Shown piece after piece: positions 32,971 to 40,657 of a stretch of DNA of 45,824 nucleotides. Source of the stretch: CAZRUA01 sp964603125 (GTDB lineage Bacteria; Bacteroidota; Bacteroidia; B-17B0; Aurantibacillaceae). The DNA lies in the NCBI GenBank assembly GCA_964603125.1, contig CAZRUA010000013.1:1-45824 (forward strand), read 5' to 3'. Below the pieces are notes generated by a model, which worked only from the letters and a program-made list of their open reading frames with translations, searched no databases and was not told the DNA's origin. The translations under genes and the position numbers were made by a program. Positions within the stretch are counted from its first letter, which is position 1; the number at the start of each line of letters is the position of its first letter.

Positions 32971-32978
32971 TACATTTG
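32971..32978 (+). promoter_or_regulatory. Promoter -7 element of the ferredoxin-GNAT-lysC run
   Basis: TACATTTG matches the TAnnTTTG element exactly and lies 19 bp before the ATG at 32998. No TTTG is present at the expected -33 distance, so this is a partial match only. Confidence 0.5.
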
Positions 32979-32997
32979 GCTTAAATAAACAATTAAT

Positions 32998-33306
32998 ATG
33001 GTATTTGATAAGCACATTTTTATTTGCACTAATGAACGCACTGGAGCTGAAAGATTAAGTTGCGGTGAGAAACATGGTTTGGATTTAGTAGCTTCATTTA
33101 AGAAACAAATAAATGATGAAAAATTAAATATTAATGTTCGAGCTCAAAAGGCTGGATGTTTAGGGATTTGTGATTTTGGACCAACAGTAGCAGTATATCC
33201 CGAAGGTGTTTTTTATGTTGGTGTAACGAGTAACGATGTAAATGAAATTGTTCAATCGCACATTAAAAACAATGTTGTGGTGGAAAGGTTGCGTTTAAAA
33301 AAATAA
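32998..33306 (+). CDS. Thioredoxin-like [2Fe-2S] ferredoxin
   Basis: The 102-residue protein has the Shethna-type thioredoxin-fold ferredoxin pattern: Cys10-x11-Cys22 (ICTNERTGAERLSC) and Cys54-x3-Cys58 (GCLGICDFGPTVAVYPEG), the four ligands of a [2Fe-2S] cluster. The loop DFGPTVAVYPEGVFYVGV is typical. The role is unknown; relatives act in electron transfer or iron-sulphur handling. The stop codon TAA overlaps the next ATG by one base (TAATG at 33304-33308), indicating coupling. Confidence 0.9.
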   Translation: MVFDKHIFICTNERTGAERLSCGEKHGLDLVASFKKQINDEKLNINVRAQKAGCLGICDFGPTVAVYPEGVFYVGVTSNDVNEIVQSHIKNNVVVERLRLKK

Positions 33307-33656
33307 TGGATTTAGTTTTAAAATTAAATAAGCAAGAAGTATTAGAAGCTACAATTCATCAAATTTGTAAGGATTTTAACTGGGAGAATAATTTTGACAT
33401 TGGAGTAACAAGCAATCAAGATGTTTTTGCAAAATTGGTTTTAAAAGTAGACGAGCGTTTGCAGGAATTAATAGAAAAGGATTTTGGAAGCTTAATGAAT
33501 TTACTTTATCGAATAGATGTGAGTGAGAAAAGATTGAAGCAAGAGTTGAATGCGAGTAATGAAAATAGTTCGCGAGTAATGGCGAAATTAATTGTAATGC
33601 GCGAATTACAAAAGGTTGTAACGAGAATAGAATATTCAAATGGAAATAAAAATTGA
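33306..33656 (+). CDS. Small conserved protein between ferredoxin and acetyltransferase
   Basis: The 116-residue soluble protein has mostly helical sequence (MDLVLKLNKQEVLEATIHQI, AKLVLKVDERLQELIEKDFG, LLYRIDVSEKRLKQELNASN). It has no signal peptide, cysteine cluster or recognisable motif, and I do not recognise the family. It overlaps the ferredoxin gene by one base upstream and the GNAT gene by 17 bp downstream, so its reading frame is held firmly in the operon. A regulatory or chaperone role for its neighbours would be speculation. Confidence 0.7.
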   Translation: MDLVLKLNKQEVLEATIHQICKDFNWENNFDIGVTSNQDVFAKLVLKVDERLQELIEKDFGSLMNLLYRIDVSEKRLKQELNASNENSSRVMAKLIVMRELQKVVTRIEYSNGNKN

Positions 33657-34113
33657 ACGAGGTGTGAAATCAGATTTGCCTCAAGTGTTAGATTTGATAA
33701 GGGAGTTGGCTATTTATGAAAAGGCACCTAACGAGGTTGAAGTAACAGTTGCTGAAATGGAAAACTGGGGCTTTGGTTCTGACAAGATATTTGACTTTTT
33801 TGTTGCACGAAAAGATGCTGCAATAGTTGGAATAGCTTTGTATTACTATAAGTATAGCACCTGGAAAGGTAAGTGTTTGTTTTTGGAAGATATTATTGTA
33901 ACAGAAAGTATGCGCAGATACGGTATTGGAAAAATGTTGTTTGATGAAGTGGTGAAAGTGGCAAAGCAAGACAAGGTGCGCAGAATGGAATGGCAAGTTT
34001 TAGAGTGGAATGAACCAGCAATTAAGTTTTACAATAAGTACAATGCAAACCTAGATCCTGAATGGATAAACGGGAAACTAACATTTGAGCAAATTCAAAA
34101 TTTGAATAAATAA
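33640..34113 (+). CDS. GNAT-family N-acetyltransferase
   Basis: The 157-residue protein carries the acetyl-CoA-binding motif A in DIIVTESMRRYGIGKMLFDE, with R-R-Y-G-I-G as the R-x-x-G-x-G/A signature, and the later WQVLEWNEPAIKFYNKYNA block (motif B). The sequence resembles the diamine acetyltransferase (SSAT/PaiA) group, including KIERGVKSDLPQVLDLIREL at the start and YYYKYSTWKGKCLFLEDI in the middle. Likely substrates are polyamines, amino acids or a protein; this cannot be fixed here. It overlaps the upstream gene by 17 bp and precedes lysC by 3 bp. Confidence 0.9.
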   Translation: MEIKIERGVKSDLPQVLDLIRELAIYEKAPNEVEVTVAEMENWGFGSDKIFDFFVARKDAAIVGIALYYYKYSTWKGKCLFLEDIIVTESMRRYGIGKMLFDEVVKVAKQDKVRRMEWQVLEWNEPAIKFYNKYNANLDPEWINGKLTFEQIQNLNK

Positions 34114-34116
34114 TTT

Positions 34117-35388
34117 ATGCAAACAAAAATTTTTAAATTCGGTGGAGCATCGGTGAAAGACGCATCGGCTGTTAAAAATGTAGCTGAAGTATTAAAGCTA
34201 TTTAAAGGTCAAAAAATTGTTATTGTAGTTAGTGCAATGGGTAAAACTACAAATGCACTTGAAACTTTAACAGATGCTTTTTTTAGTAAGGCAGGTAAAT
34301 CCAGCGAAATTATTGAACAAATAAAACAGTATCATTTAAACATCATGAATGATTTGTTTGCTGACCATAAACATAAAATTTTCAATGAAATTGAAAACAC
34401 TTTTGTAGAATTGGCGTGGGCAACGGAAGATGAGCCAACGGAAGATTATAACCGAGAATACGACCAAATTGTTAGTATGGGTGAGATAATTTCAACTAAA
34501 ATAGTTTCAGCCTATTTAAATGAGATTGGTTTTAGGAATACTTGGCTTGATGTAAGAGGAATTATTCAAACGGATAATACTTATCGCGAAGGAAAAGTAG
34601 ATTTTGATTTAACTGAAAACTTAGCAAAAACCGAGTTAACAAAACAGTTGAGTAGTGTTGATTTAATTGTAACACAAGGTTTTTTAGGAGGAACTTCCGA
34701 AAACTTTACAACTACTTTAGGTAGAGAAGGCAGCGATTATACCGCAGCTATATTAGCTTATTCATTAAATGCTGAGAGTGTTACTATTTGGAAGGATGTA
34801 CCTGGCGTGCTAAATGCCGACCCTAAATATTTTAGCGATACTCAAAAAATCGATGAATTAACCTATCACGATGCCATTGAGTTGGCTTATTATGGTGCTT
34901 CCGTTATTCACCCTAAAACAATTAAACCACTTCAAAATAAGGGCATACCTTTGTATGTTAAATCATTTGTAAATCCCAATGCAGAAGGAACTATTGTTAC
35001 CAATACAAATAAGCAATTGCCTATTCCTTCGTTTATTTTTAAAGTAAACCAAATTTTAATTTCTATTTCTCCTAAAGATTTTTCTTTTATTGCGGAAGAA
35101 AGCTTAAGTGATATTTTCGAAACCTTTTATCGTCATCACGTTAAAGTGAATGTTATGCAACAATCAGCAATTAGCTTCACTGTTTGTATGGATTACGATG
35201 AGCGTAAAATCCCAGCTTTAATCCAAGAGTTGCAGCAAAATTACAAGATATTATACAATCAAAATTTGGAGTTGGTTACAATAAGATACTATAATCAAGC
35301 AACTATAGATAGAGTTAGTGTAAACAAGCAAACATTATTGGAGTTAAAAAGCCGATACACAGTTCAGTTGGTAGTAAAAGATTTGTAA
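34117..35388 (+). CDS. lysC: Aspartate kinase
   Basis: The 423-residue enzyme phosphorylates aspartate, the first step to lysine, threonine and methionine. The ATP and Asp-binding motifs are KFGGASVKDASAVKNVAEVL near residues 7-26 (KFGGAS here instead of KFGGTS), VSMGEIISTKIVSAYL, and TLGREGSDYTAAILAYSLNA with WKDVPGVLNADPKYF following. The C-terminal 130 residues fit a short ACT region (FIFKVNQILISISPKDFSFI), giving a monofunctional aspartate kinase rather than a fusion with homoserine dehydrogenase. It lies 3 bp after the GNAT gene, so it seems to be the last gene of the 32998-35388 operon. Confidence 0.93.
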   Translation: MQTKIFKFGGASVKDASAVKNVAEVLKLFKGQKIVIVVSAMGKTTNALETLTDAFFSKAGKSSEIIEQIKQYHLNIMNDLFADHKHKIFNEIENTFVELAWATEDEPTEDYNREYDQIVSMGEIISTKIVSAYLNEIGFRNTWLDVRGIIQTDNTYREGKVDFDLTENLAKTELTKQLSSVDLIVTQGFLGGTSENFTTTLGREGSDYTAAILAYSLNAESVTIWKDVPGVLNADPKYFSDTQKIDELTYHDAIELAYYGASVIHPKTIKPLQNKGIPLYVKSFVNPNAEGTIVTNTNKQLPIPSFIFKVNQILISISPKDFSFIAEESLSDIFETFYRHHVKVNVMQQSAISFTVCMDYDERKIPALIQELQQNYKILYNQNLELVTIRYYNQATIDRVSVNKQTLLELKSRYTVQLVVKDL

Positions 35389-35435
35389 GCATATGTTTTA
35401 CGCATTCCTAAAAAATTCTTATCTTGTAGTACATT

Positions 35436-37886
35436 ATGTTGCGTAAGCTACTATATACATTAATTGCCTTTTTCTCGCTTAGCATTTGTTTTGCGGATAA
35501 TATTTCCGTGGATTCATTGAAAATATTGGTAGCTAGATCTAAAGGAAATGCCAAGATAGATTATTTAAACAAGCTAGCGGAAGCAATTGTAAATACAGAC
35601 GCTGAGCAAACCAAAAAATATGCTGACGAAGCTTTAATTTTGGCACAGAATGCTAATTATGATGCGGGTATAAGTGATGCTAATCATAAATTGGGAGTAT
35701 ACGAGTATTACCGAGATAAATATGACAAAGCTTTAATTTACTACAATAAAAGTTTAAAAATAGCTGAGGCAATAAATGATAAGCGATTAATGGCTCAGGC
35801 TATATCTTGGATTGGATCGTTAAACAGGGTTCAAGCAGATTATGACAAAGCAATTGATAATTATCAAACAGCTTTGATACTTGCAAAAAACTCGAAAGAT
35901 TTTGATAGGGAAGCTTTTTGTTTGTTTTATATTGGTGAAGTTTACCGCGTTCAACAAGATAATCAAAATGCATCGAAGTATTATCAACAGTGTTTAGTTA
36001 TTGCAAAAAAGCTAAACGACAATAATCGATTGGCTTATCTGTATAATGGTATAGGCGAAGTTTATCGGTTTTCGGGGAAGCAAGCGGATGCAATTTACAA
36101 CCTACAGTTTTCAATTCAGTATTCCGAAAAAACTAATAATAAAAACTTACTCGCCAAAAATTATGTGGCCTTAGGTGAAATCTATTCTAGTAAGAATGAT
36201 TACAGTAAGGCTCTTGCAAATCTTGATGAAGCATTAAAAGTAGCTACTGAAGCCAACAATAATATGATGTTAGCAGATTGCTATTTAGCTATTGGAGATG
36301 TTTACGAAAATCAAAAGTATTATGAGCAAGCCGAAAAGCATTATAAACAGGCTATTGAAATTTCGGGCAAAATAAATTACAAGCAAAATTATGCCTATGC
36401 ATTAAATAAATTTGGAGGCATCAATATGGTGCAAAATAAATACGATGTTGCAGCTGAATATTTAAATCGTTCGAACAAAGCTGCCATGGAAATAAACGAT
36501 AAACTCCTTGAAACCCAAAACTATATTCGCCTGGCACAAATTTCTAAGCTAAGAGGTAATCATGAGAAGGCTTTAGATTATATAAATCAAGCATTAGAAA
36601 TAACAAACGAAACACAAGACGAAACCTCAGAAGCAGGTGTTTATGTTGAATTAACGGAGATTTACTATACTTCCAAAGATTATGATTTAGCTATAAAATA
36701 TGGGGAAAAGGCAATTGAAGTAGCTAAAAAGAATCGCTTTTTTGATTATACATCTGAAGCAAGTAACCTTTTGTACTTAACCTATAAGGATAAAGGTGAT
36801 TATAAAAAATCACTCGATATGCACATCATTTATACTCAAACCTTAGACTCCATCAAAAACGAAGATAATACACGTAAAATTTTACGTAAGCAAGTTCAGT
36901 TGGAGATGGATCAAATTAAAATGAAAGAAGAAGCGACCCGTAAAATTGAAGAAAGTCAGCGTAAAGCAGAGGAGGAGCGAAGTAAGCTGTATTTCATTAT
37001 TTTACTAATAGGCTTTTTGTTGTTAGTGGTTGTAGCATTCTTCATTTACCGAAACTCCCGTAAACAAAGGTTAGCAAACGTCCTTCTCGAAAAACAAAAA
37101 CATCAAATCGAGGAGCAATCAAACGAAATTAAGGATAGTATAAATTATGCGCGTCATATTCAGCAAGCTATCTTGCCCGAGCAATCTTTGTTTGATAGGA
37201 TTTTGCCTAATTCTTTTGTGTTGTATATACCTAAAGATGTTGTGAGTGGTGATTTTTATTTTGCAAAACAAGATTATGACGAATCGGTTTTTGTTGCAGC
37301 GGCAGATTGCACAGGACATGGAGTTCCGGGAGCGTTTATGAGTTTAATTTCATCGCAAAAACTTGAACAGGCTATTAAAGATGCCGTTACTCCGGGAAGA
37401 ATTCTGGAGAATTTAAACAGAGAAATAATAAATACACTCAAACAGAACGCAAGTGATTCAACTTCGCGCGATGGTTTAGATATTGCATTAATTAATGTTT
37501 CGCCAAGCTATAACGAAGACTTTATTGTAAAGTATGCAGGTGCCAATCGCCCCTTAATTATAATTGGTAACGATGGTTCAATTAATGAAGTTAAGGCAGA
37601 TAAAGTTTCGATAGGGGGCTTTACCGATATTAATTATTCTTTCACTGAACATGAATTAGAATTGAAGGCGGGTGAAACGATATATATATATACTGATGGT
37701 TTTTCAGATCAGTTTGGTGGCGAAAAGGGTAAAAAATTAACTTCACGCAAATTCAGAGAGCTATTAGCAGAAATGTCGAAATTGCCTATTCGTGAACAAG
37801 AAGCAGCTTTAAGAAAGTTCTATTTAAATTGGACTAAGAATAACCCTCAAATTGATGATGTGTTGGTTATTGGCATAAAGGCTTAA
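35436..37886 (+). CDS. TPR-repeat, membrane-anchored SpoIIE-type PP2C phosphatase
   Basis: The 816-residue protein has a signal peptide (about 1-20), eight or more TPR units between residues 40 and 440 (for example YDKALIYYNKSLKIAEAIND and YYEQAEKHYKQAIEISGKIN), one membrane helix near 517-540 (LYFIILLIGFLLLVVVAFFI), a coiled-coil stalk (LLEKQKHQIEEQSNEIKDSI) and a C-terminal SpoIIE/RsbU-type serine phosphatase domain from about 600 (DVVSGDFYFAK, AAADCTGHGVPGAFMSLISS, IYTDGFSDQFGGEKGKKL). The metal-binding acidic residues are present. A periplasmic sensor is thus linked to a cytoplasmic phosphatase, a common architecture in Bacteroidota. No anti-sigma or STAS partner is adjacent. The dlt-like operon starts 44 bp later. 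Confidence 0.9.
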   Translation: MLRKLLYTLIAFFSLSICFADNISVDSLKILVARSKGNAKIDYLNKLAEAIVNTDAEQTKKYADEALILAQNANYDAGISDANHKLGVYEYYRDKYDKALIYYNKSLKIAEAINDKRLMAQAISWIGSLNRVQADYDKAIDNYQTALILAKNSKDFDREAFCLFYIGEVYRVQQDNQNASKYYQQCLVIAKKLNDNNRLAYLYNGIGEVYRFSGKQADAIYNLQFSIQYSEKTNNKNLLAKNYVALGEIYSSKNDYSKALANLDEALKVATEANNNMMLADCYLAIGDVYENQKYYEQAEKHYKQAIEISGKINYKQNYAYALNKFGGINMVQNKYDVAAEYLNRSNKAAMEINDKLLETQNYIRLAQISKLRGNHEKALDYINQALEITNETQDETSEAGVYVELTEIYYTSKDYDLAIKYGEKAIEVAKKNRFFDYTSEASNLLYLTYKDKGDYKKSLDMHIIYTQTLDSIKNEDNTRKILRKQVQLEMDQIKMKEEATRKIEESQRKAEEERSKLYFIILLIGFLLLVVVAFFIYRNSRKQRLANVLLEKQKHQIEEQSNEIKDSINYARHIQQAILPEQSLFDRILPNSFVLYIPKDVVSGDFYFAKQDYDESVFVAAADCTGHGVPGAFMSLISSQKLEQAIKDAVTPGRILENLNREIINTLKQNASDSTSRDGLDIALINVSPSYNEDFIVKYAGANRPLIIIGNDGSINEVKADKVSIGGFTDINYSFTEHELELKAGETIYIYTDGFSDQFGGEKGKKLTSRKFRELLAEMSKLPIREQEAALRKFYLNWTKNNPQIDDVLVIGIKA

Positions 37887-37903
37887 ATTAAAAGGGTTTT
37901 CAT

Positions 37904-37911
37904 TACATTTG
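37904..37911 (+). promoter_or_regulatory. Promoter -7 element before the dlt-like operon
   Basis: TACATTTG fits TAnnTTTG exactly and sits 20 bp before the first ATG (37931). No TTTG is at the usual -33 distance, so the promoter may be weak or activator-dependent. The 44-bp gap holds no terminator, so read-through from the phosphatase gene is also possible. Confidence 0.5.
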
Positions 37912-37930
37912 CATAAAATAATTAAGATTT

Positions 37931-38161
37931 ATGAGTGAAAAGTTAGAAATTATTAAATCTAAAATTAAAGAGATAGGATTTAAAAAGGTAGGTGATTCTG
38001 ATGAACTTATTAAATCGGGCATTTTAACTTCTATTCTTGTTGTTGATTTAGCAGGCGCACTAGAGGAAGAGTTTGGCATTAACATTCCTTTCAATGAAAT
38101 AACCGTTGAAAATTTTAGTACGGCTCAAACTATAAATCAATATTTAGCTTCAAAAATGTAA
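37931..38161 (+). CDS. dltC: Acyl carrier protein of a Dlt-like system (DltC-like)
   Basis: The 76-residue acidic four-helix protein carries the phosphopantetheine attachment serine Ser34 in SGILTSILVVDLAGALEEEF followed by GINIP. DltC proteins have GxLDS at this place; here it is GILTS, with Thr33 instead of Asp. The E-F-G-I-x-I-P sequence is typical of DltC and of stand-alone amino-acid carriers. The C-terminal TAQTINQYLASKM matches the last helix. The neighbours (DltD, DltX-like, DltB, DltA homologues) identify it as the carrier for the amino- or acyl-thioester. It lies 1 bp before dltD. The ATG at 37931 is the first in frame after the previous gene. Confidence 0.85.
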   Translation: MSEKLEIIKSKIKEIGFKKVGDSDELIKSGILTSILVVDLAGALEEEFGINIPFNEITVENFSTAQTINQYLASKM

Positions 38162-38162
38162 T

Positions 38163-39380
38163 ATGCTTAAGAAGCTTATTCTATTGCATATAGTGCCAAT
38201 TTTATTAGCTTTAGTAGCATTAAACTTTTTTGTTAAAGGGCTAAGTAAACAACCAACTTACACTTATTCTGTAGCAAACGAAATTCAAAAAGCTAAATCT
38301 GTTAAGCATTCATATAGATTTTTCCCATATGATTTAACTAATCAATTAGCTCTTAGTCTTGCTTTAAAAAACAAAGTACCAGTTTTGTTTGGATCTTCTG
38401 AATTAACATCAAATCATTTAAAGGGCTTAGCGCACAATTATTTTAATCAGGATAGTGTAAAGGATAAGTTTTTATCAGTTGGACACGCAGGCTTTCAATC
38501 TCTCTCTATACTAACAGTACTTGCAGCTAACCGAGAATTGATTAAGGACGCAAAAATTACTATAATTCTATCTCCAGGTTGGTTTGAAAAACAATATGCA
38601 AGTGGTACATCTCTCAACTCTTTTTTTGAATATTGTACCCCAAACTATTTATACAAAATAAAGCAAGATTCGGGAATTGATAATGAAACAAAAAATCATA
38701 TTAAGAATTACTTATATAGAAATTACGATAAAATAAGTAAACCTGATGCAACTATACGTTTTTTGAGTAAAAAAGATGTTACACCATTTAATGAATCAGT
38801 TAACGCGCCTTTTAGATTTTTCGATGATTTGGAGGTTAATTTTCAGGCGAAAAATGACGAATATTTAATAAGCCAATGTAAAATTGTTGACTATTTAAAA
38901 GGTGTAAATACGGCACCCTATGTTTTTTATAACAGAAAAGTTAATTGGGACTCTTTAAAAACTTTGGCAAACATTGAGTTCGCGAAAATAAGTTCAAATA
39001 ACGATATTGCTGTTGAAAATGAATATTATGAGAATTGGGTCAAGAAAAAAGGAAAGAAAACGCTTGACGTTGTTGATGAAAATAACAATCAGGAGTTTAA
39101 AGACTTACTGATGTTGTTAAGGTTTTTAAAAATTAATAATTGTAATGCTCAGTTTGTTATCATGCCTTTAAACACTCTGGCTCACAAAAATTTGGATATT
39201 TTGCAACCTACAATTTCATTAATAAAACAGGAATTAGTGAAGAACAACTATAAAACCTTAGACATGTTTAGCCCTAATTTACAACATTATCAAAGAGGTG
39301 TTTTAGAGGATATTATGCATCCTTATGATTTAGGTTGGTATCAAATAGATGAATTTATTTTAAACAATCAACATGATTAG
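38163..39380 (+). CDS. dltD: DltD-like SGNH-fold transfer protein
   Basis: The 405-residue protein has an N-terminal membrane anchor (about residues 2-25; KKLILLHIVPILLALVALNF) and a periplasmic SGNH hydrolase-like domain. Ser79 in VLFGSSELTSNHLKG is the nucleophile, and Asp383-x-x-His386 (EDIMHPYDLGWYQ) closes the triad. The region SVGHAGFQSLSILTVLAANR and LSPGWFEKQYASG match DltD, which transfers D-Ala from DltX-type microprotein to lipoteichoic acid in Firmicutes. Its C-terminal eight bases overlap the next gene. The acceptor in a Gram-negative cell is unknown. It lies 1 bp after dltC. Confidence 0.88.
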   Translation: MLKKLILLHIVPILLALVALNFFVKGLSKQPTYTYSVANEIQKAKSVKHSYRFFPYDLTNQLALSLALKNKVPVLFGSSELTSNHLKGLAHNYFNQDSVKDKFLSVGHAGFQSLSILTVLAANRELIKDAKITIILSPGWFEKQYASGTSLNSFFEYCTPNYLYKIKQDSGIDNETKNHIKNYLYRNYDKISKPDATIRFLSKKDVTPFNESVNAPFRFFDDLEVNFQAKNDEYLISQCKIVDYLKGVNTAPYVFYNRKVNWDSLKTLANIEFAKISSNNDIAVENEYYENWVKKKGKKTLDVVDENNNQEFKDLLMLLRFLKINNCNAQFVIMPLNTLAHKNLDILQPTISLIKQELVKNNYKTLDMFSPNLQHYQRGVLEDIMHPYDLGWYQIDEFILNNQHD

Positions 39381-39531
39381 AAAGAACATGGAGACATTTA
39401 AGGTTTTTTTGAAAAACACATTTATTTATATAGCAATTGCTATTGGTTCATATTGCTTGTATAATTACAATAATCATAATAGTAATAATATTCCACATAC
39501 AGATTTTTCTTTCGTCTACGCTCAGTTTTAA
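39373..39531 (+). CDS. dltX: DltX-like microprotein (single helix, C-terminal FVYAQF)
   Basis: The reading frame encodes 52 residues, starting MIRKNMETFKVFLKNTFIYI and ending DFSFVYAQF. It has a basic start, one hydrophobic helix (about 12-30, VFLKNTFIYIAIAIGSYCLY), a polar Asn-rich spacer, and the terminal F-x-Y-x-x-F motif. Firmicute DltX proteins have the same plan and end in a related motif (such as FIYNxF), carrying D-alanine during transfer in the membrane. It overlaps dltD by 8 bp (39373-39380) and dltB by one base (TAATG at 39529-39533), which holds the frame in the operon. An alternative start is Met6 (39388). It is too short for standard gene callers. Confidence 0.82.
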   Translation: MIRKNMETFKVFLKNTFIYIAIAIGSYCLYNYNNHNSNNIPHTDFSFVYAQF

Positions 39532-40652
39532 TGTTACCATTTTCGGATATAGATTTTTTTATTTTTGCAGCCTTTTATATAGCTGTTGTTAATCTATTTA
39601 GAATTTTAAAAACGGACGCTTTTTATAAACAGGTAACATTTGTTTTGACTTTAGTCTATTTAATTTTTTTCTACAAGTATTCGCTTGAGATAATTTTGTT
39701 CGGCCTTTTAAGTTATTTATACATAAGGTTTATTGCTAGCAAAATTAATCACAGATTAGTTTCAAGTATAATATTAGCAATACCAATGATTTTGGTGAAA
39801 ACGCATTTAAATGCCTCTTTGTTTTATTTTGCCGGACTTTCATTTGTTGTTTTTAGGTCAATCCAAGTTTGTATAGACCATACCAATGATAAAAATCTAA
39901 ACTTAGTTGAGTATTTTAATTTTTTGTTTTTTATTCCCTCTCTTTATATCGGCCCTCTCGACAGGTATAAACGCTTTAACGATAATTTTAATAACATAGC
40001 CAAAATAAATACAAGCGATTTTTTTCTTAAAGGACTTCAAGAATTAATAAAAGGTATATTGTATAAGTTTATTATTGCCGAGTTTATAAGTCGTTACTGG
40101 TTAAATCATGAAGCAGATCAGCTAACAACGTTAAGTAAGATCAGCGATATATACGCTTATACTTTCTTTTTATTTTTTGATTTTGCGGGTTATTCATCAA
40201 TGGCTGTGGGCATGGCAAATATGGTCGGAATTGATTTACCTTATAATTTTAAATCACCATTTGTTGCTTTAAACCCACCCGATTTTTGGCAACGCTGGCA
40301 TGCATCATTAACCAGTTGGTTAAGCGATTATTTTTTTAAGCCCCTGTATAAATATCTTAATCAGTTTAAAAAATTAAAGGCTTATCCTGTTACCAAACAA
40401 AACATAGCAATTTTTTTAACCCTTTTCACTATGGGTATTTGGAATGGTTTTGAACCTAACTTCATCTGGAGCGGAATTATTTATGGAGTTTATAGTGTTG
40501 TACATAACACTTATTCAATTGAGTGCCGAAAAAGAGATAAGGATATTTTGTTTGGAAAGCTTAATCCATCGGTCATAAAGTACGTGTCTATTTTTTTAAT
40601 GTTTAATTTCGCTTGCATAGCTTTGTATGTGTTTAGCGGTCGATATAAATAA
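39531..40652 (+). CDS. dltB: DltB-like MBOAT acyltransferase lacking the WHG histidine
   Basis: The 373-residue polytopic membrane protein matches DltB closely: FFIPSLYIGPLDRYKRFNDN, LFFDFAGYSSMAVGMANMVG, NPPDFWQRWHASLTSWLSDY and FACIALYVFSGRYK at the end. His257 (QRWHASL) corresponds to the DltB R-W-H histidine. The second MBOAT histidine, in WHG, is replaced: MGIWNGFEPNFIWSG has Asn305 (codon AAT at 40443-40445). DltB loses activity when that histidine is changed, so this protein could be inactive, use another base, or the base could be an error (one substitution from CAT). DltB shuttles the activated amino acid from DltC to DltX across the membrane. It starts by the TAATG overlap with dltX. 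Confidence 0.87.
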   Translation: MLPFSDIDFFIFAAFYIAVVNLFRILKTDAFYKQVTFVLTLVYLIFFYKYSLEIILFGLLSYLYIRFIASKINHRLVSSIILAIPMILVKTHLNASLFYFAGLSFVVFRSIQVCIDHTNDKNLNLVEYFNFLFFIPSLYIGPLDRYKRFNDNFNNIAKINTSDFFLKGLQELIKGILYKFIIAEFISRYWLNHEADQLTTLSKISDIYAYTFFLFFDFAGYSSMAVGMANMVGIDLPYNFKSPFVALNPPDFWQRWHASLTSWLSDYFFKPLYKYLNQFKKLKAYPVTKQNIAIFLTLFTMGIWNGFEPNFIWSGIIYGVYSVVHNTYSIECRKRDKDILFGKLNPSVIKYVSIFLMFNFACIALYVFSGRYK

Positions 40653-40657
40653 TTCAT

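Noticed and set aside
37679..37692. ATATATATATAT tract
   Set aside because: It is inside the phosphatase reading frame (coding for Ile-Tyr-Ile-Tyr) and has no sign of being a separate element.
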